Source: Candidatus Limivivens intestinipullorum (lineage in GTDB: Bacteria > Bacillota > Clostridia > Lachnospirales > Lachnospiraceae). From it: a DNA stretch of 54,943 bases. How positions within the stretch are numbered: position 1 is the first letter of the stretch; each line of letters starts with the position of its first letter. This document shows positions 27,333 to 35,443 of this stretch, one piece after another. A program made the position numbers and the translations under genes. Location of the stretch: NCBI GenBank assembly GCA_018711185.1, contig DVIQ01000105.1:1-54943 (forward strand). The letters are read 5' to 3'. The notes below the pieces were generated by a model. That model had not been told where the DNA came from. It saw only the letters and a program-made list of their open reading frames with translations, and searched no databases.

Positions 27333-28687
27333 GCACGGAGCCCATCGGCAGGCTCCTTCGCAGACTTGCGGTGCCAACTGTGGCGGCGCAGCTGATCAAC
27401 ATGCTTTATAACATCGTAGACCGGATGTACATCGGTCATATTCCAAAGGAAGGCGCTCTGGCCCTTACCGGGGTGGGAGTCTGTATGCCCATTATCCTTC
27501 TGGTGTCCGCCTTCGCGGCGCTGGTCAGCAACGGCGGCGCCCCCAGGGCGTCGATTTTCATGGGAAAAGGAGAAATGGAGCAGGCGGAAAAGACCCTGGG
27601 AAACTGCTTTGCCGCGCAGATTCTTGTATCGGTGGTTCTGACGGCAGTGCTTCTGATCTGGAACCGGGATTTTCTGATGGCTTTTGGAGCAAGTGAAAAT
27701 ACCATCGGATATGCGGTGGATTATATGAATATTTACGCGGTGGGGACGATTTTCGTCCAACTGACCCTGGGTATGAACGCGTTTATCACCGCCCAGGGCT
27801 TCGCGAAAACGGGAATGCTTTCGGTGCTCATCGGTGCGGTCTGCAATATTATTCTGGACCCCATCTTTATTTTTGCCTTTGGCATGGGGGTAGAGGGAGC
27901 CGCCTGGGCTACGGTGGTTTCACAGGCGATTTCCTGCGCTTGGGTTCTGGCGTTTCTGTTCGGAAAAAAGACGCAGCTGCGCATTCGGAAGAAGAATCTG
28001 CGCCTGGAAAGAAAGATCCTTCTGCCAAGCCTGGCTTTGGGGCTTGCCACCTTTATTATGCAGGCCAGCGAGAGCGTGATCTCTGTCTGCTTCAATTCCT
28101 CTCTTTTAAAATACGGAGGGGATATTGCCGTAGGCGCCATGACGATTCTTACCAGCGTCATGCAGTTCGCCATGCTGCCTCTCCAGGGACTCGGCCAGGG
28201 GGCGCAGCCCATTATCAGCTTTAACTACGGCTCCGGGAACAAGGAGCGTGTGCTTGGCGCCTATAAGCTTCTTTTGAAGTCCAGCATGTGCTATTCTACT
28301 CTTTTATGGGCGCTGATTATGCTGTTTCCGGGGTTGTTCGCGGCGATCTTTACTTCCGACGCCGAGCTGATGGCTTACGCGTCCAGAGCCCTTCGGATTT
28401 ACATGGCGGTAATGCTGCTTTTTGGCATTCAGGTCGCCTGCCAGATGACATTTACCTCCCTGGGGAATGCCAAGGCGTCCATTGTAGTGGCGGTAATGAG
28501 AAAATTCATTCTCCTGATTCCGCTGATCTATCTGATGCCCCAGATATTCCGGCAGGATCAGACTACGGCGGTGTATATGGCGGAACCGGTGGCAGATACC
28601 ATAGCCGTTACCTTTACAGCGGTTCTGTTTTTCTTCCAGTTTCGAAAGGTATTGGGGAGCATGGATAAAAGGAAACAAGGAAAATAG
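27308..28687 (+). CDS. MATE family efflux transporter
   Basis: A 459-residue, roughly 12-helix Na+ or H+ coupled multidrug exporter of the NorM/DinF superfamily. Seen: the N-terminal repeat start PTVAAQLINMLYNIVDRMYIGHI, ALALTGVGVCMPIILLVSAFAALVSNGGAPRASIFMGKG, and the second half beginning near LGLATFIMQASESVISVCFNSSLLKYGGDIAVGAMTIL with PLQGLGQGAQPIISFNYGSGN. The translational overlap with marR indicates drug-responsive co-regulation. SD GGAGGAAG. Substrate unknown. Confidence 0.93.
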   Translation: MEQDKNFLGTEPIGRLLRRLAVPTVAAQLINMLYNIVDRMYIGHIPKEGALALTGVGVCMPIILLVSAFAALVSNGGAPRASIFMGKGEMEQAEKTLGNCFAAQILVSVVLTAVLLIWNRDFLMAFGASENTIGYAVDYMNIYAVGTIFVQLTLGMNAFITAQGFAKTGMLSVLIGAVCNIILDPIFIFAFGMGVEGAAWATVVSQAISCAWVLAFLFGKKTQLRIRKKNLRLERKILLPSLALGLATFIMQASESVISVCFNSSLLKYGGDIAVGAMTILTSVMQFAMLPLQGLGQGAQPIISFNYGSGNKERVLGAYKLLLKSSMCYSTLLWALIMLFPGLFAAIFTSDAELMAYASRALRIYMAVMLLFGIQVACQMTFTSLGNAKASIVVAVMRKFILLIPLIYLMPQIFRQDQTTAVYMAEPVADTIAVTFTAVLFFFQFRKVLGSMDKRKQGK

Positions 28688-28745
28688 CAGGTATCCGCGT
28701 TTTTCGGATACGAGCGATAAGGAGAGAGGAGAAATACGGATTGTT

Positions 28746-30005
28746 ATGGAAAAAGTGACACAAACGGCAAAAGCGGCCCTGCATTATTTTCATTCCTTTT
28801 TGCAGTGGACCGGAATCGGGATTCTGATCGGCTGCGGGGGAGGGCTGGCAGGGGCGGCTTTTTCCTATGCCATGGAAGGAGTGACCGGGATGCGCGAAAG
28901 CCATCCATGGCTGCTGTTCCTTCTGCCCCTGGCGGGACTAGTGATCGTGTTTTTGTATCACAGGGCGGGAATTTATCGCAGCAGGGGAACGAATCTGGTT
29001 CTTCTGGCGGTGCGGACCAAGGAACAGATTCCCGGCACCGTAGCGCCGCTGATCTTTATCAGTACGGTGCTGACCCATCTGTGCGGCGGAAGCGCCGGAC
29101 GGGAAGGGGCGGCGCTGCAGCTGGGGGGCAGTATCGCCCAGTGGATCGGAAAGCGGCTGAAGCTTGGAGAGAAGGGACTACACACGGCCACCATGTGCGG
29201 AATGAGCGCCTGCTTTTCCGCGCTGTTTGGCGCTCCGGTGACGGCGGCGGTGTTTTCTATGGAGGTGGTCAGCGTGGGAATCATGCACTATTCCGCGTTG
29301 GTGCCCTGTGTTGCCGCCTCGGTGACGGCCGGGCTGATTACGAAGGCTCTGGGGATCGCGCCGGAGGCATTCCCGATGACCGGAGTTCCGGCGGCCATAG
29401 AGATCGGGCCGGTTCTTCAGGTGGGTGCGCTGGCGGTGCTGGCGGCAGTGGTGAGCATTTTGTTCTGCATTGTCCTGAAAACGGCGGCCAGGCTTTATGA
29501 GAAGTTTCTGCCAAACCAGTATCTGAGAGTGGCGGCAGGGGGACTTCTGGTGCTGGCGCTGACGTTCGCGTGCGGTTCCAGGGATTACTGCGGGGCGGGT
29601 ACCCATGTGATCGCCAGGGCTGTGGCCGGGGAGGCCAGACCGGAGGCGTTCCTCTTAAAAATGCTGTTTACGGCGCTTACCCTGGAAGCAGGCTTTAAAG
29701 GCGGAGAGATTGTGCCGACCCTGTTTATCGGTTCCTGCTTTGGCTGTGTGGCGGGGGGCCTTCTGGGCCTTTCCCCCTCCTTTGGGGCGGGAATCGGCCT
29801 GATGGCCGTATTCTGCGGCGTCACCAACTGTCCTCTCACAGCTGTATTCCTGGCTGTGGAGCTTCTGGGGGCGGAGGGGCTTGTATGGTACATGCTGGCC
29901 GCGGCCGTTAGCTATATGCTTTCCGGATACTTTGGCCTGTACAGCAAACAGAAAATTCTGTACGCAAAAGAAGCGCCGGAATTTATCGACGCTTCCTGTA
30001 AATAA
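28746..30005 (+). CDS. CLC-type transporter, fluoride/proton (CLC-F) subtype
   Basis: 419 residues, polytopic. It carries CLC-F hallmarks and not those of chloride CLCs. The anion-filter segment is GTNLV (81-85), close to the CLC-F GNNLI rather than GSGIP. The gate region reads GGSAGREGAALQLGG with gating Glu120 kept. The C-terminal filter is EAGFKGGEIVPTLFIG, the CLC-F form, in place of the GIFAP-type motif with central tyrosine. Likely role: fluoride export coupled to protons. No fluoride (crcB-motif) riboswitch is recognisable in 28687-28746, which instead has a GTATCCG/CGGATAC hairpin. SD GGAGAGAGGAG is somewhat far upstream. Confidence 0.82.
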   Translation: MEKVTQTAKAALHYFHSFLQWTGIGILIGCGGGLAGAAFSYAMEGVTGMRESHPWLLFLLPLAGLVIVFLYHRAGIYRSRGTNLVLLAVRTKEQIPGTVAPLIFISTVLTHLCGGSAGREGAALQLGGSIAQWIGKRLKLGEKGLHTATMCGMSACFSALFGAPVTAAVFSMEVVSVGIMHYSALVPCVAASVTAGLITKALGIAPEAFPMTGVPAAIEIGPVLQVGALAVLAAVVSILFCIVLKTAARLYEKFLPNQYLRVAAGGLLVLALTFACGSRDYCGAGTHVIARAVAGEARPEAFLLKMLFTALTLEAGFKGGEIVPTLFIGSCFGCVAGGLLGLSPSFGAGIGLMAVFCGVTNCPLTAVFLAVELLGAEGLVWYMLAAAVSYMLSGYFGLYSKQKILYAKEAPEFIDASCK

Positions 30006-30009
30006 ATCG

Positions 30010-30140
30010 TAACGGTTCAGCTCTGCTGAACCGTTACTGCAAAATCCATTTAAAATCGCCTGCGGCGATGGGATTTTGCACTCCTGAATCACGTTCTTAC
30101 GGTCTGCGCAGCATATGCGCAGACCTGGGTTGAACTGTTA
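30010..30140 (+). mobile_element. Hairpin repeat with target duplication at the CLC stop codon (copy A)
   Basis: A 131-bp copy: left hairpin AACGGTTCAGC-TCT-GCTGAACCGTT; nested TGCAAAATCC...GGATTTTGCA enclosing ATCGCC-TGC-GGCGAT; right hairpin GGTCTGCGCA-GCATA-TGCGCAGACC; end GAACTGTTA. It is flanked by the direct repeat AATAAATCG (30001-30009 and 30140-30148), whose left copy contains the TAA stop of the CLC gene. Confidence 0.85.
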
Positions 30141-30150
30141 ATAAATCGCA

Positions 30151-30222
30151 TAAAGGATCAGCCCTGCTGAACCGTTACTGCAAAATCCATTTAAAATCGC
30201 CTGCGGCGATGGGATTTTGCAT
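30151..30222 (+). repeat. Truncated second hairpin repeat beside copy A (copy B)
   Basis: It repeats the left hairpin half and the complete nested TGCAAAATCC/GGATTTTGCA structure in the same orientation as copy A, then ends 15 nt before the DUF4317 stop codon. Together A and B fill the space between two convergent genes. Confidence 0.8.
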
Positions 30223-30237
30223 AAGGGGGCGGCGTCC

Positions 30238-31383
30238 TCAGGCATCAGAGCGGCGGCAGGTCTCTGTGCGCACAGGCAGGCCGTTTACCTCTACCCGGTC
30301 GTCTACGGGAATCACAAGGCAGGTGCGGCCGTCGATGACCCTGGTTTCCACCAGATCGGCCCGCTCCGGATTCACGGAGATGACGATATCCGGCGTTTTG
30401 ACTTCAAATTTCCGGGTATTGGTGACATTTGAGACCATCAGAGGCTCATCGGCGCCGGTACAGGCGTCATACCGGGCGTCAAAGTCTGTCAGACAGTCGG
30501 AGGGCGCTCCGCTTTGGGCGATCAGGGCCTTAAACTCTGCTTTATCCAGAGAGAGAGGCTCGGGATCGTCTTTTTTTGCCTCCGCCAATTCGTTCAGCTT
30601 TTCGTGAATGGTTTTGACTACCTCGAAATCACAGTCCTCCCCCAGAGTATTTTCCAGAAGGGTGTGGAAGGTCTCCTTCTGCGCGTTTGCGGTCAGCGGG
30701 GGATTGCAGCCAAGAAGGCTGTCCACAAGGCCATCATGAAGCTCCTCCGGCTTTTTTGTATAGTAGAGGAGGCTGTGCAGGTCTGTGCTGCGGTCGGAAA
30801 AGGCGGGAAAGAGAAATCCCACCTCCGGAAGTTCTACAATCCGGTCGCGTATCCGGTTCCGGAAACAGTTTTCCCGGTCGTCATAGGCCAGACCGGGCTT
30901 GGAGAGCTTGACGGGACAGATGCAGCAGAGGACATACTCGTAGACTTCGTCGGAGGCATCAAACATCTCCAGGCCATCGGAAGCTTTCCCGGGAATGTCA
31001 TAGGCGGCATGAATCAGGAGGATCAGATAATGGTCTTCGCAGTCATAGGCTTCGATGACCCGGTCATAGAATGTGTCAAGGAGCTCCTCGTCGGTGAGAC
31101 GGCTGTCTCTAAGAGAGAGGAGAAAATGCTGGGGCTGTCCGGGCGCTTCGGCTTCCAGGGGAAATTCCATATTCAGCAGATTTTTGCCTATGGTGCCGGA
31201 GAGGGTTTTCCGGAAAATCTCAAAATATTTGAACATCTCTTCCTCAGGCAGAGAAAGAAACGCGTCTTTTATCTCGGTTTTTTTCTCCTTTTCACTGTCC
31301 ACGTAGCAGCCGCAGATTCTGGTGATGGAGCAGTTATCCGGCGTAAATTGCTTCTTTATTTCGGAAATGTCTTTCTTATTCAT
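30238..31383 (-). CDS. DUF4317 family protein
   Basis: A 381-residue soluble protein matching DUF4317, found mainly in Lachnospiraceae and relatives; function unknown. It begins MNKKDISEIKKQFTPDNCSITRICGCYVDSEKEKKT, the typical family opening, followed by FLSLPEEEMFKYFEIFRKTLSGTIGKNLLNMEF. The start at 31383 follows AAAGGACA; a frame extension to 31488 would run through a hairpin-repeat copy and is rejected. Monocistronic; both sides are bounded by hairpin repeats. Confidence 0.88.
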   Translation of the reverse strand: MNKKDISEIKKQFTPDNCSITRICGCYVDSEKEKKTEIKDAFLSLPEEEMFKYFEIFRKTLSGTIGKNLLNMEFPLEAEAPGQPQHFLLSLRDSRLTDEELLDTFYDRVIEAYDCEDHYLILLIHAAYDIPGKASDGLEMFDASDEVYEYVLCCICPVKLSKPGLAYDDRENCFRNRIRDRIVELPEVGFLFPAFSDRSTDLHSLLYYTKKPEELHDGLVDSLLGCNPPLTANAQKETFHTLLENTLGEDCDFEVVKTIHEKLNELAEAKKDDPEPLSLDKAEFKALIAQSGAPSDCLTDFDARYDACTGADEPLMVSNVTNTRKFEVKTPDIVISVNPERADLVETRVIDGRTCLVIPVDDRVEVNGLPVRTETCRRSDA

Positions 31384-31446
31384 TATGAAGTGTCCTTTCT
31401 GGGTATGTCGTTTTTCAGACGATCCGCAGCGGCTGGTTTGCGCGTA

Positions 31447-31580
31447 GTAACAGTTCAGCCCTGCTGAACCGTTACATGCAAAATCCATTTAAAATCGCCT
31501 GCGGCGATGGGATTTTGCACTCCAGAATCACGTTCTTACGGTCCGCGCAGCATGTGCGCAGACCTGGGCTGAACAGTTGC
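31447..31580 (+). mobile_element. Hairpin repeat with 8-bp target duplication (copy C)
   Basis: 134 bp, beginning GTAACAGTTCAGC and ending GCTGAACAGTTGC. It is flanked by the exact direct repeat TGCGCGTA (31439-31446 and 31581-31588). The three internal hairpins are present. It lies upstream of the DUF4317 gene. Confidence 0.88.
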
Positions 31581-31673
31581 TGCGCGTATACCGTCCGGAC
31601 CCGTCTGAATTGTTACGCCTATTATACATTATAAAGGGAGAAAACCACAAGAACTGTTCGATGCCGTTTTTGG

Positions 31674-31807
31674 GTAACAGTTCAGCTTTGCTGAACCGTT
31701 ACCTGCAAAATCCATTTAAAATCGCCTGCGGCGATGGGATTTTGCACTCCTGAATCACGTTCTTACGGTCCGCGCAGCTTGTGCGCAGACCTGGGCTGAA
31801 CTGTTAC
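31674..31807 (+). mobile_element. Best-preserved hairpin repeat: IS66-like MITE (copy D)
   Basis: 134 bp. It begins GTAACAGTTCAGC and ends with its exact reverse complement GCTGAACTGTTAC (13-bp perfect terminal inverted repeats). The direct repeat GTTTTTGG flanks it (31666-31673 and 31808-31815). It has no coding capacity. Internal stems match the other copies. GTAA ends with 8-bp duplications are characteristic of IS66-family elements, so a non-autonomous IS66 derivative is the best reading. With copy C it fills the 0.5-kb gap between the divergent DUF4317 and radical SAM genes. Confidence 0.88.
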
Positions 31808-31921
31808 GTTTTTGGACAGATGAAGAATTTTGTCGGTTTCCGCGGCGGAGGAAAATGTGTAGAATAAGGGATGATAAAAATGAAATGATTTTTAAATGTG
31901 AAATTTAGGAGGGATAGAAGT

Positions 31922-33331
31922 ATGGACAGCGTAGTTCACAGCGTACAGCGCGCCGCGTTTTCAAAGGCCATAGATGTTGTGCTGACGAAAGTGAAAAAGG
32001 ACAGGGAAAAAGGGCTCTTGGATCTGGTAAACGTTTCCGAGCGCTTTTTGGGCGATGATTATTCTTCTGAAACGTATGAAAAGATACGGAACATGATCCG
32101 GGATCCGGAGAATAAATGGATGCATTATGTAAATCGTCTTCTGGACGAGGTGCATCCCAATGTGCTGAAAATGACGGCTCTGGACCTGGGATTTGAGGCG
32201 GCGTTTCGAGGCACAAAGATTATCCGCAAAATGCGGAAGGTGCACGATTGCAACATTCCCTGGCTGATTCTTATGGATCCCACAAGCGCCTGCAATCTGC
32301 ACTGCACCGGATGCTGGGCGGCGGAGTACGGCCACAAGCTGAACCTTACCTTTGAGGAGATGGACAGCGTGGTAACCCAGGGAAAAGAACTGGGAACGTA
32401 TTTCTATATGCTGACAGGGGGCGAGCCCCTGGTGCGCAAGGCCGATCTGATCCGCCTTTGCAGAAAGCATTCGGATTGCGCATTCCATGCCTTTACCAAC
32501 GGAACGCTGATCGATGACGCGTTCTGTCTGGAAATGCAGGAGGTGGGAAACCTTTCTCTTTCCCTGAGCCTGGAGGGATATGAAGAGGTAAATGATATGC
32601 GGCGGGGAAACGGCGTGTTTGAGAAAGTGATGCATGCCATGGATTTGCTGAAGAAGTACGGATTGATTTTCGGCACATCCATCTGCTATACCAGCAAAAA
32701 TATCGACACGGTTACCAGTGATGAGTTTCTGGATATGATTATCGAAAAAGGCTGCCGTTTTACCTGGTATTTCCATTACATGCCGGTAGGGAATGACGCG
32801 GCTGTGGAGCTGCTGCCCACCAAGGAGCAGAGAGCGTACATGTATCACCGGGTAAGGGAGATCCGCGGAATGACCGGAGGAAAAGAAATTTTTGCCATGG
32901 ATTTCCAGAACGACGGCGAGTTTGTGGGCGGCTGTATTGCCGGAGGACGGAATTATTTCCATATCAACGCCAACGGCGACGCGGAGCCCTGCGTGTTTAT
33001 CCATTATTCCGGAGCGAACATCCGGGAGAACACAATTCTGGAGTGCTTAAAACAGCCGATTTTCATGGCGTACCGGGATGGACAGCCTTTTAACAAGAAC
33101 CACCTGCGTCCGTGCCCCATGCTGGAAAATCCGGATCTTCTTGAGGCCATGGTGGAGAAAACCGGAGCGAAGTCCACGGATCTCCAATCTCCGGAAAGCG
33201 CCAAGCATCTGTGTGAGAAGTGCAGGCCATACGCCGAAGAGTGGAAGGAAACCGCAGATAAACTCTGGGCGAAAACGCCGGAAAAGAAGCACCGTTACGA
33301 AAATTACAAAAACTGGAAGCCGGAGAACTGA
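31922..33331 (+). CDS. Radical SAM protein with Cys-rich C-terminus
   Basis: 469 residues. A helical N-terminal region (1-115) precedes the radical SAM core with the Fe4S4 motif CNLHCTGC (Cys124, 128, 131) and the SAM-binding GGEP in YFMLTGGEPL-like context. The C-terminal part (about 335-440) has further cysteines GGCIAGGRNYFHINANGDAEPCVF, LRPCP and HLCEKCRPY, a SPASM-like layout for an auxiliary cluster. It probably modifies a peptide or other substrate by radical chemistry; substrate unknown, and no precursor peptide gene is adjacent. Start is set by AGGAGGG before ATG 31922. A weak -10 (TAGAAT near 31860) is present. Confidence 0.88.
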   Translation: MDSVVHSVQRAAFSKAIDVVLTKVKKDREKGLLDLVNVSERFLGDDYSSETYEKIRNMIRDPENKWMHYVNRLLDEVHPNVLKMTALDLGFEAAFRGTKIIRKMRKVHDCNIPWLILMDPTSACNLHCTGCWAAEYGHKLNLTFEEMDSVVTQGKELGTYFYMLTGGEPLVRKADLIRLCRKHSDCAFHAFTNGTLIDDAFCLEMQEVGNLSLSLSLEGYEEVNDMRRGNGVFEKVMHAMDLLKKYGLIFGTSICYTSKNIDTVTSDEFLDMIIEKGCRFTWYFHYMPVGNDAAVELLPTKEQRAYMYHRVREIRGMTGGKEIFAMDFQNDGEFVGGCIAGGRNYFHINANGDAEPCVFIHYSGANIRENTILECLKQPIFMAYRDGQPFNKNHLRPCPMLENPDLLEAMVEKTGAKSTDLQSPESAKHLCEKCRPYAEEWKETADKLWAKTPEKKHRYENYKNWKPEN

Positions 33332-33350
33332 CTTCTGCAAAAACGAGAAG

Positions 33351-33394
33351 GCCGCACCGCAGCCGCCCCGAAAGGGGCGCCCGGTGCGGCTTTT
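33351..33394 (+). terminator. Terminator after the radical SAM gene
   Basis: GCCGCACCG pairs with CGGTGCGGC, enclosing an inner CGCCCC-GAAA-GGGGCG hairpin, and TTTT follows. Confidence 0.85.
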
Positions 33395-33418
33395 CGCAGC
33401 AGTTCCGCCGAAAAGAAA

Positions 33419-33447
33419 TTGACACCGCGGGCAAAGGGCTTTAAAAT
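33419..33447 (+). promoter_or_regulatory. Promoter of the PP2C operon
   Basis: TTGACA at 33419-33424, 17-bp spacer, TAAAAT at 33442-33447, 36 nt before the phosphatase gene. Confidence 0.8.
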
Positions 33448-33482
33448 GGAAAAGAGTATGGGAGGAACAAAGGAGCGCATAC

Positions 33483-34211
33483 ATGATAACTTACCGATTA
33501 TTAAGCAGAACCGGAGGCAGGACAGACAATGAAGACTACGTGAACGCCCGTGAGCTGGGAGACCGGTGCTGTTTTGTAGCTGCAGACGGACTTGGAGGGC
33601 ACCAGAAGGGAGAGGTGGCATCCAGGGCGGCGGCGGAGCAGATTCTCTCGGAATTTGCCGCTGTAAAAGAAGTGTCCGCAAAAAGCATAAGACAATGCAT
33701 GGAGGCAGGACAGCAGGCATTGATGGAACTAAAAAGGGAGCTCGGCCACAGAGACGGGATGAAGACTACCATGGCGGTACTGATGATGGACCGGAAAAAG
33801 GCTGTCTGGGCTCATGTGGGAGACACCAGAATTTATGTATTCCGAAAGGGAAAACTTCTTGCGAGGACAAAGGATCACAGCGTTCCTCAGATGCTGGTGG
33901 AAGCCGGCGAGCTTACTGAGGATCAGATACGGGGGCATTATGCCAGAAACCAGCTTCTGCAGGTCATGGGCGTTCCCTGGGACGGGCCGCAGTACACTGT
34001 GGCAGAGCCGCTGCCGCTGAAAAAAGGGCAGGCATATCTGCTGTGTACGGATGGCTTCTGGGAACTGGTGGAAGAGGAAGAGATGCTCGCCTGCCTTCAG
34101 TCTTCCAAAAATCCTTCCGTCTGGCTGAGCAAGATGGAAAAGCTCCTGCTTGGCAGAGGGCGTCCTGAAGAGATGGATAATTATTCCGCCATAGGAATTT
34201 ATGTGGGCTGA
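33483..34211 (+). CDS. PP2C-family Ser/Thr protein phosphatase
   Basis: 242 residues, a complete Mn-dependent PP2C domain with no extra domain. Metal ligands are in RTDNEDYVN, FVAADGLGGHQKGEVAS, LLCTDGFWELV and DNYSAIGI; GMKTTMAVLMMDRKKAVWAHVGDTRIYVFRKGKLLARTKDHSV is the central signature. It would remove phosphates from Ser/Thr of cytosolic targets. No Ser/Thr kinase is in the window. The next gene, 41 nt on, encodes a membrane FHA-like protein, so the pair probably belongs to one phospho-signalling unit. Confidence 0.94.
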   Translation: MITYRLLSRTGGRTDNEDYVNARELGDRCCFVAADGLGGHQKGEVASRAAAEQILSEFAAVKEVSAKSIRQCMEAGQQALMELKRELGHRDGMKTTMAVLMMDRKKAVWAHVGDTRIYVFRKGKLLARTKDHSVPQMLVEAGELTEDQIRGHYARNQLLQVMGVPWDGPQYTVAEPLPLKKGQAYLLCTDGFWELVEEEEMLACLQSSKNPSVWLSKMEKLLLGRGRPEEMDNYSAIGIYVG

Positions 34212-34252
34212 TCTACTGTGTGACGCGGCAAGCGCGTCGGGAGGAGGAAAGC

Positions 34253-35431
34253 ATGAAAGGAAAAGAACTTTTTAACGTATTGATACTCTGCTGCTGCTTA
34301 CTGATTCTGTCCGGTTCTTTTCTGCCGTATGTTTCTGTAAACTTTGAAAACACCAACGCCGGATGGGCTGCGAGAAGCGTGATTCAGGAGCAGCTTCCGG
34401 AAATGTTTGACCAGGAGACCGGGACCTTCAGCGCCACGGCTGTGGATATTATTGCGTCTATGCAGACGGAAAACAGAGGCGGTGTGGCGAAATGGTGGTT
34501 TATCGCCACCATGTTTTTGAATCTTTTGTCGGTTTTGTGCCTCCTGATTCGAAGAAATGTGAAGTATGTTCTGATTATTCTGCTGGATCTGATGCAGATC
34601 GCGCTCTGGTTCGGCGGTATTTTTCTGGTGCTGCCCTGGGTCCTTGTCCGGCTGAGCGGCATATCCACCACATCCTTTACGGACGCGAGTCTGTTCGGAC
34701 TTACAAGGGTCACGGAAATCATGGAAATCCGCAGCCAGCTGGTTCATGGGATGCGGTTAGGCTACTGGATGCCGTATTTTTTTGCGATTCTGTCCGTGAT
34801 CCTGTGTGTGGCGGCCCTGCTGAAAAAGCCGGGAGTTTCCAAAAGAGCGGAGAAAAACCGTCCTATGGAGTGGAATGAGGGACCGTACCGCAAGGAGCCG
34901 GGAAATGCCGGCGCAGCGCCGTACCGCGCAGAGTATGGAAACGCGGGTCCGGAAGGATACCGCCCAGAGCATGAGAATGCCGGCCCGGAAGGATACCGCG
35001 GGGAGCCGGGGGACATTGGTTCCGTGCCGTACCGGGATGCGCCCGGAAACATGGGTTCAGACGCGTACCGGGGAGAGCCTGTAAACGTCGGCTCGGCGCC
35101 GTACCGTCCCGAGTCCGGGATTGCCCCCGGCATTACCTGTGTGGAGGGACCGTACGCGGGCAGTCATGCGGATATGGACCCGGAGGAGGAAATGATCGTG
35201 GGAAGCGATGAGGAAGCCTGCAGCCTTGTGATCATTTCCGACCTGGTAGAGGGGCGGCACTGCGCGGTGCGCTTTGACGCCCGCAAAAACGCCTATCAGG
35301 TGAAAAGTCTGGAGCCCGCGGTGACCACGGTGATCGGAATCGGCCAGGTGGAGAACGATATCTGGCTTCCCCTGGAGCGCGGGACATGCGTCAAGCTTGG
35401 AGCAGATGAAAATATTCTGCGCCTGGACTGA
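34253..35431 (+). CDS. Membrane protein with 12-residue repeats and a C-terminal FHA-like domain
   Basis: 392 residues. The N-terminal half has about four membrane helices (residues about 8-27, 83-104, 108-132, 175-197). A linker (about 212-295) is built of six to seven 12-residue repeats starting YR (YRKEPGNAGAAP, YRAEYGNAGPEG, YRGEPGDIGSVP and so on). The last about 90 residues resemble an FHA domain (EEEMIVGSDEEACSLVI, VEGRHCAVRFDARKNAYQVKSLE, LERGTCVKLGADENILRL). The usual GR loop reads GS and the S of the SRxHA motif is not conserved, so phosphothreonine binding is uncertain. ATG 34253 follows GGAGGAGG. Paired with the PP2C gene. Confidence 0.75.
   Translation: MKGKELFNVLILCCCLLILSGSFLPYVSVNFENTNAGWAARSVIQEQLPEMFDQETGTFSATAVDIIASMQTENRGGVAKWWFIATMFLNLLSVLCLLIRRNVKYVLIILLDLMQIALWFGGIFLVLPWVLVRLSGISTTSFTDASLFGLTRVTEIMEIRSQLVHGMRLGYWMPYFFAILSVILCVAALLKKPGVSKRAEKNRPMEWNEGPYRKEPGNAGAAPYRAEYGNAGPEGYRPEHENAGPEGYRGEPGDIGSVPYRDAPGNMGSDAYRGEPVNVGSAPYRPESGIAPGITCVEGPYAGSHADMDPEEEMIVGSDEEACSLVIISDLVEGRHCAVRFDARKNAYQVKSLEPAVTTVIGIGQVENDIWLPLERGTCVKLGADENILRLD
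34886..35137 (+). repeat. 36-bp tandem repeat in coding sequence
   Basis: Seven contiguous units with starts at 34886, 34922, 34958, 34994, 35030, 35066 and 35102, each beginning TACCG and encoding YR plus ten residues. Units are diverged, the last most of all. Copy number could vary between strains without breaking the frame. Confidence 0.85.
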
Positions 35432-35443
35432 GAAAGGAAGAGT

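Noticed and set aside
28687-28746. Possible fluoride riboswitch before the CLC gene
   Set aside because: Only a simple GTATCCG/CGGATAC hairpin is visible; the crcB-motif consensus is not.
34886-35137. Regular 36-bp spacing suggestive of a CRISPR array
   Set aside because: Units are directly joined with no spacers, encode in-frame YR repeats and lie within a gene; no cas genes are present.
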